5,321 bases of DNA from Chloroflexota bacterium (GTDB lineage Bacteria; Chloroflexota; Dehalococcoidia; UBA1151). How positions within the stretch are numbered: position 1 is the first letter of the stretch; every line of letters starts with the position of its first letter. This document shows positions 5,039-5,321 of the stretch, piece by piece. Where the stretch lies: NCBI GenBank assembly GCA_022561735.1, contig JADFQR010000108.1, forward strand, positions 1-5,321, read 5' to 3'. The notes beneath the pieces are model-generated. The model did not search any database. It worked only from the letters and a program-made list of their open reading frames with translations, and was not told the DNA's origin. A program made the position numbers and the translations under genes.

Positions 5039-5321
5039 TTGGCGCGCGACGTTAAGCTGATCGCTGACGGCGGCTTGGCCGGTATTATCTTTTTACCAGG
5101 CTGGCATCGATCGCGCGGCGCGAGACTCGAAGCGTACGTTGGCGTCCTCTGCGACGTTGAGTTCTACGCATACACTACCGACTTTGGCGCCGAGGAAATA
5201 ACAACGCACGAAGTCATGAAGGAGATTTGCCATGCTACCCGCAGATGCAAAAGGGCGAAAAGAAATTCAGATATTCACAGGCGTGCTTATGTACTTTCCG
5301 AAAACTGCCGCTGCTGTTGCA
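5039..5321 (+). CDS. N-terminally truncated DUF4406/deoxyribosyltransferase-like fragment, open at the window edge
   Basis: Frame 2 is open from 5012, after a stop at 5009-5011, to the window end. From a TTG at 5039, with GGGGTGA at 5028-5034 as a possible binding site, it reads as the C-terminal half of a DUF4406-like protein, a relative of nucleoside 2-deoxyribosyltransferases common in phages: ARDVKLIADGG (2-12), IIFLPGWHRSRGARLEAYVG (16-35) with E31 at the expected catalytic glutamate, then VEFYAYTTDFG. The usual N-terminal part, with the nucleotide-binding Gly-Pro-Met type motif, is absent, because the DNA upstream is the AcoX-like gene on the other strand. From about 5232 the frame runs beneath the DUF5664-like start without a stop and becomes Cys/Arg-rich, unlike a real protein, so it probably ends or shifts frame near 5220-5240. 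39 of the 59 codons from 5039 to 5215 end in G/C. It may be a remnant rather than a working gene. Confidence 0.42.
   Translation, partial: MARDVKLIADGGLAGIIFLPGWHRSRGARLEAYVGVLCDVEFYAYTTDFGAEEITTHEVMKEICHATRRCKRAKRNSDIHRRAYVLSENCRCCC
5219..5224 (+). promoter_or_regulatory. Strong ribosome binding site for the DUF5664-like gene
   Basis: AAGGAG lies 7 nt before ATG 5232. It is the best match to a Shine-Dalgarno consensus in the window and marks 5232 as a true start even though an overlapping frame is open. Confidence 0.6.
5232..5321 (+). CDS. DUF5664-like protein (dATP/dGTP diphosphohydrolase N-terminal-like), first 30 residues only
   Basis: ATG 5232 opens a frame that runs off the window end after 30 complete codons. 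The peptide has LPADAKGRKEI (2-12), FTGVLMYFP (15-23) and AAAVA (26-30). From memory this fits the start of DUF5664 proteins, which typically begin Leu-Pro-x-Asp-x-Lys-x-Arg-Lys followed by Thr-Gly-Val-Leu, Tyr-Phe-Pro and Ala-Ala-Val-Ala. The family is common in tailed phages and related to dATP/dGTP pyrophosphohydrolases that alter nucleotide pools. AAGGAG 7 nt upstream supports the start, and an in-frame stop at 5217-5219 excludes a longer frame. Only 11 of 30 codons end in G/C, far from the host-like genes here, which suggests transfer. The catalytic parts lie outside the window, so activity cannot be judged. Confidence 0.58.
   Translation, partial: MLPADAKGRKEIQIFTGVLMYFPKTAAAVA

Noticed and set aside
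5084..5112. Minus-strand GATAAT at 5089-5084 as a -10 box for the AcoX-like gene.
   Set aside because: No -35-like hexamer lies at 17 bp (GATCGA is there), and the bases are explained by codons of the plus-strand fragment.
1..5321. Search for CRISPR arrays, tRNA or rRNA genes, transposases and toxin-antitoxin pairs.
   Set aside because: No spaced direct repeats, no recognisable tRNA arms or rRNA segments, and no transposase or toxin motif in any plausible frame.

Overview
The window is a stretch of high-GC bacterial chromosome (most codons in the central genes end in G or C) with compact genes on both strands and no RNA genes, CRISPR array or insertion sequence that I can see. The gene set (gamma-glutamyltranspeptidase end, calcineurin-like phosphoesterase, SDR oxidoreductase, two-domain rhodanese of the mycobacterial CysA/SseA type, SufE-like protein, AcoX-type kinase) fits a free-living high-GC lineage such as a marine Chloroflexota (SAR202/Dehalococcoidia-like) or an actinobacterium. 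This taxonomic guess is an inference and is weak.

Plus strand, 1-2543: the last 49 codons of a gamma-glutamyltranspeptidase-like protein (1-150), a 104-residue two-helix membrane protein with a glycine zipper (171-485), a metallophosphoesterase (584-1651) preceded by a perfect hairpin that abuts its ribosome binding site, and an SDR-family dehydrogenase (1749-2543). The block ends in an unusual GC-rich palindrome/hairpin and T6 tract (2542-2599), which serves convergent genes and lies partly inside the last codons of the opposing gene.

Minus strand, 5027-2566: an AcoX/ATP-NAD-kinase-like protein (5027-4035), then, 131 bp downstream, a thiosulfate/3-mercaptopyruvate sulfurtransferase (3903-3046) and, 6 nt after its stop, a SufE-like sulfur carrier that starts at TTG (3039-2566). 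The last two are almost certainly co-translated. They make a plausible sulfur relay: the rhodanese Cys243 persulfide could feed the SufE-like Cys63. No cysteine desulfurase is present in the window.

Right edge, 5028-5321: the character changes. Base composition drops (42 of 90 G+C in the last 30 codons; 11 of 30 codons end in G/C, against 27 of 30 in the first 30 codons of the SDR gene). Two plus-strand pieces look phage- or mobile-element-derived: an N-terminally truncated DUF4406/nucleoside-deoxyribosyltransferase-like fragment that begins only about 11 bp from the AcoX start codon, and the first 30 codons of a DUF5664-like (dATP/dGTP diphosphohydrolase N-terminal-like) protein behind a strong AAGGAG. 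I read this as the edge of an acquired nucleotide-metabolism module or a recombination junction; an assembly junction is the main alternative. This is the most interesting part of the window. I found no convincing previously undescribed system elsewhere.
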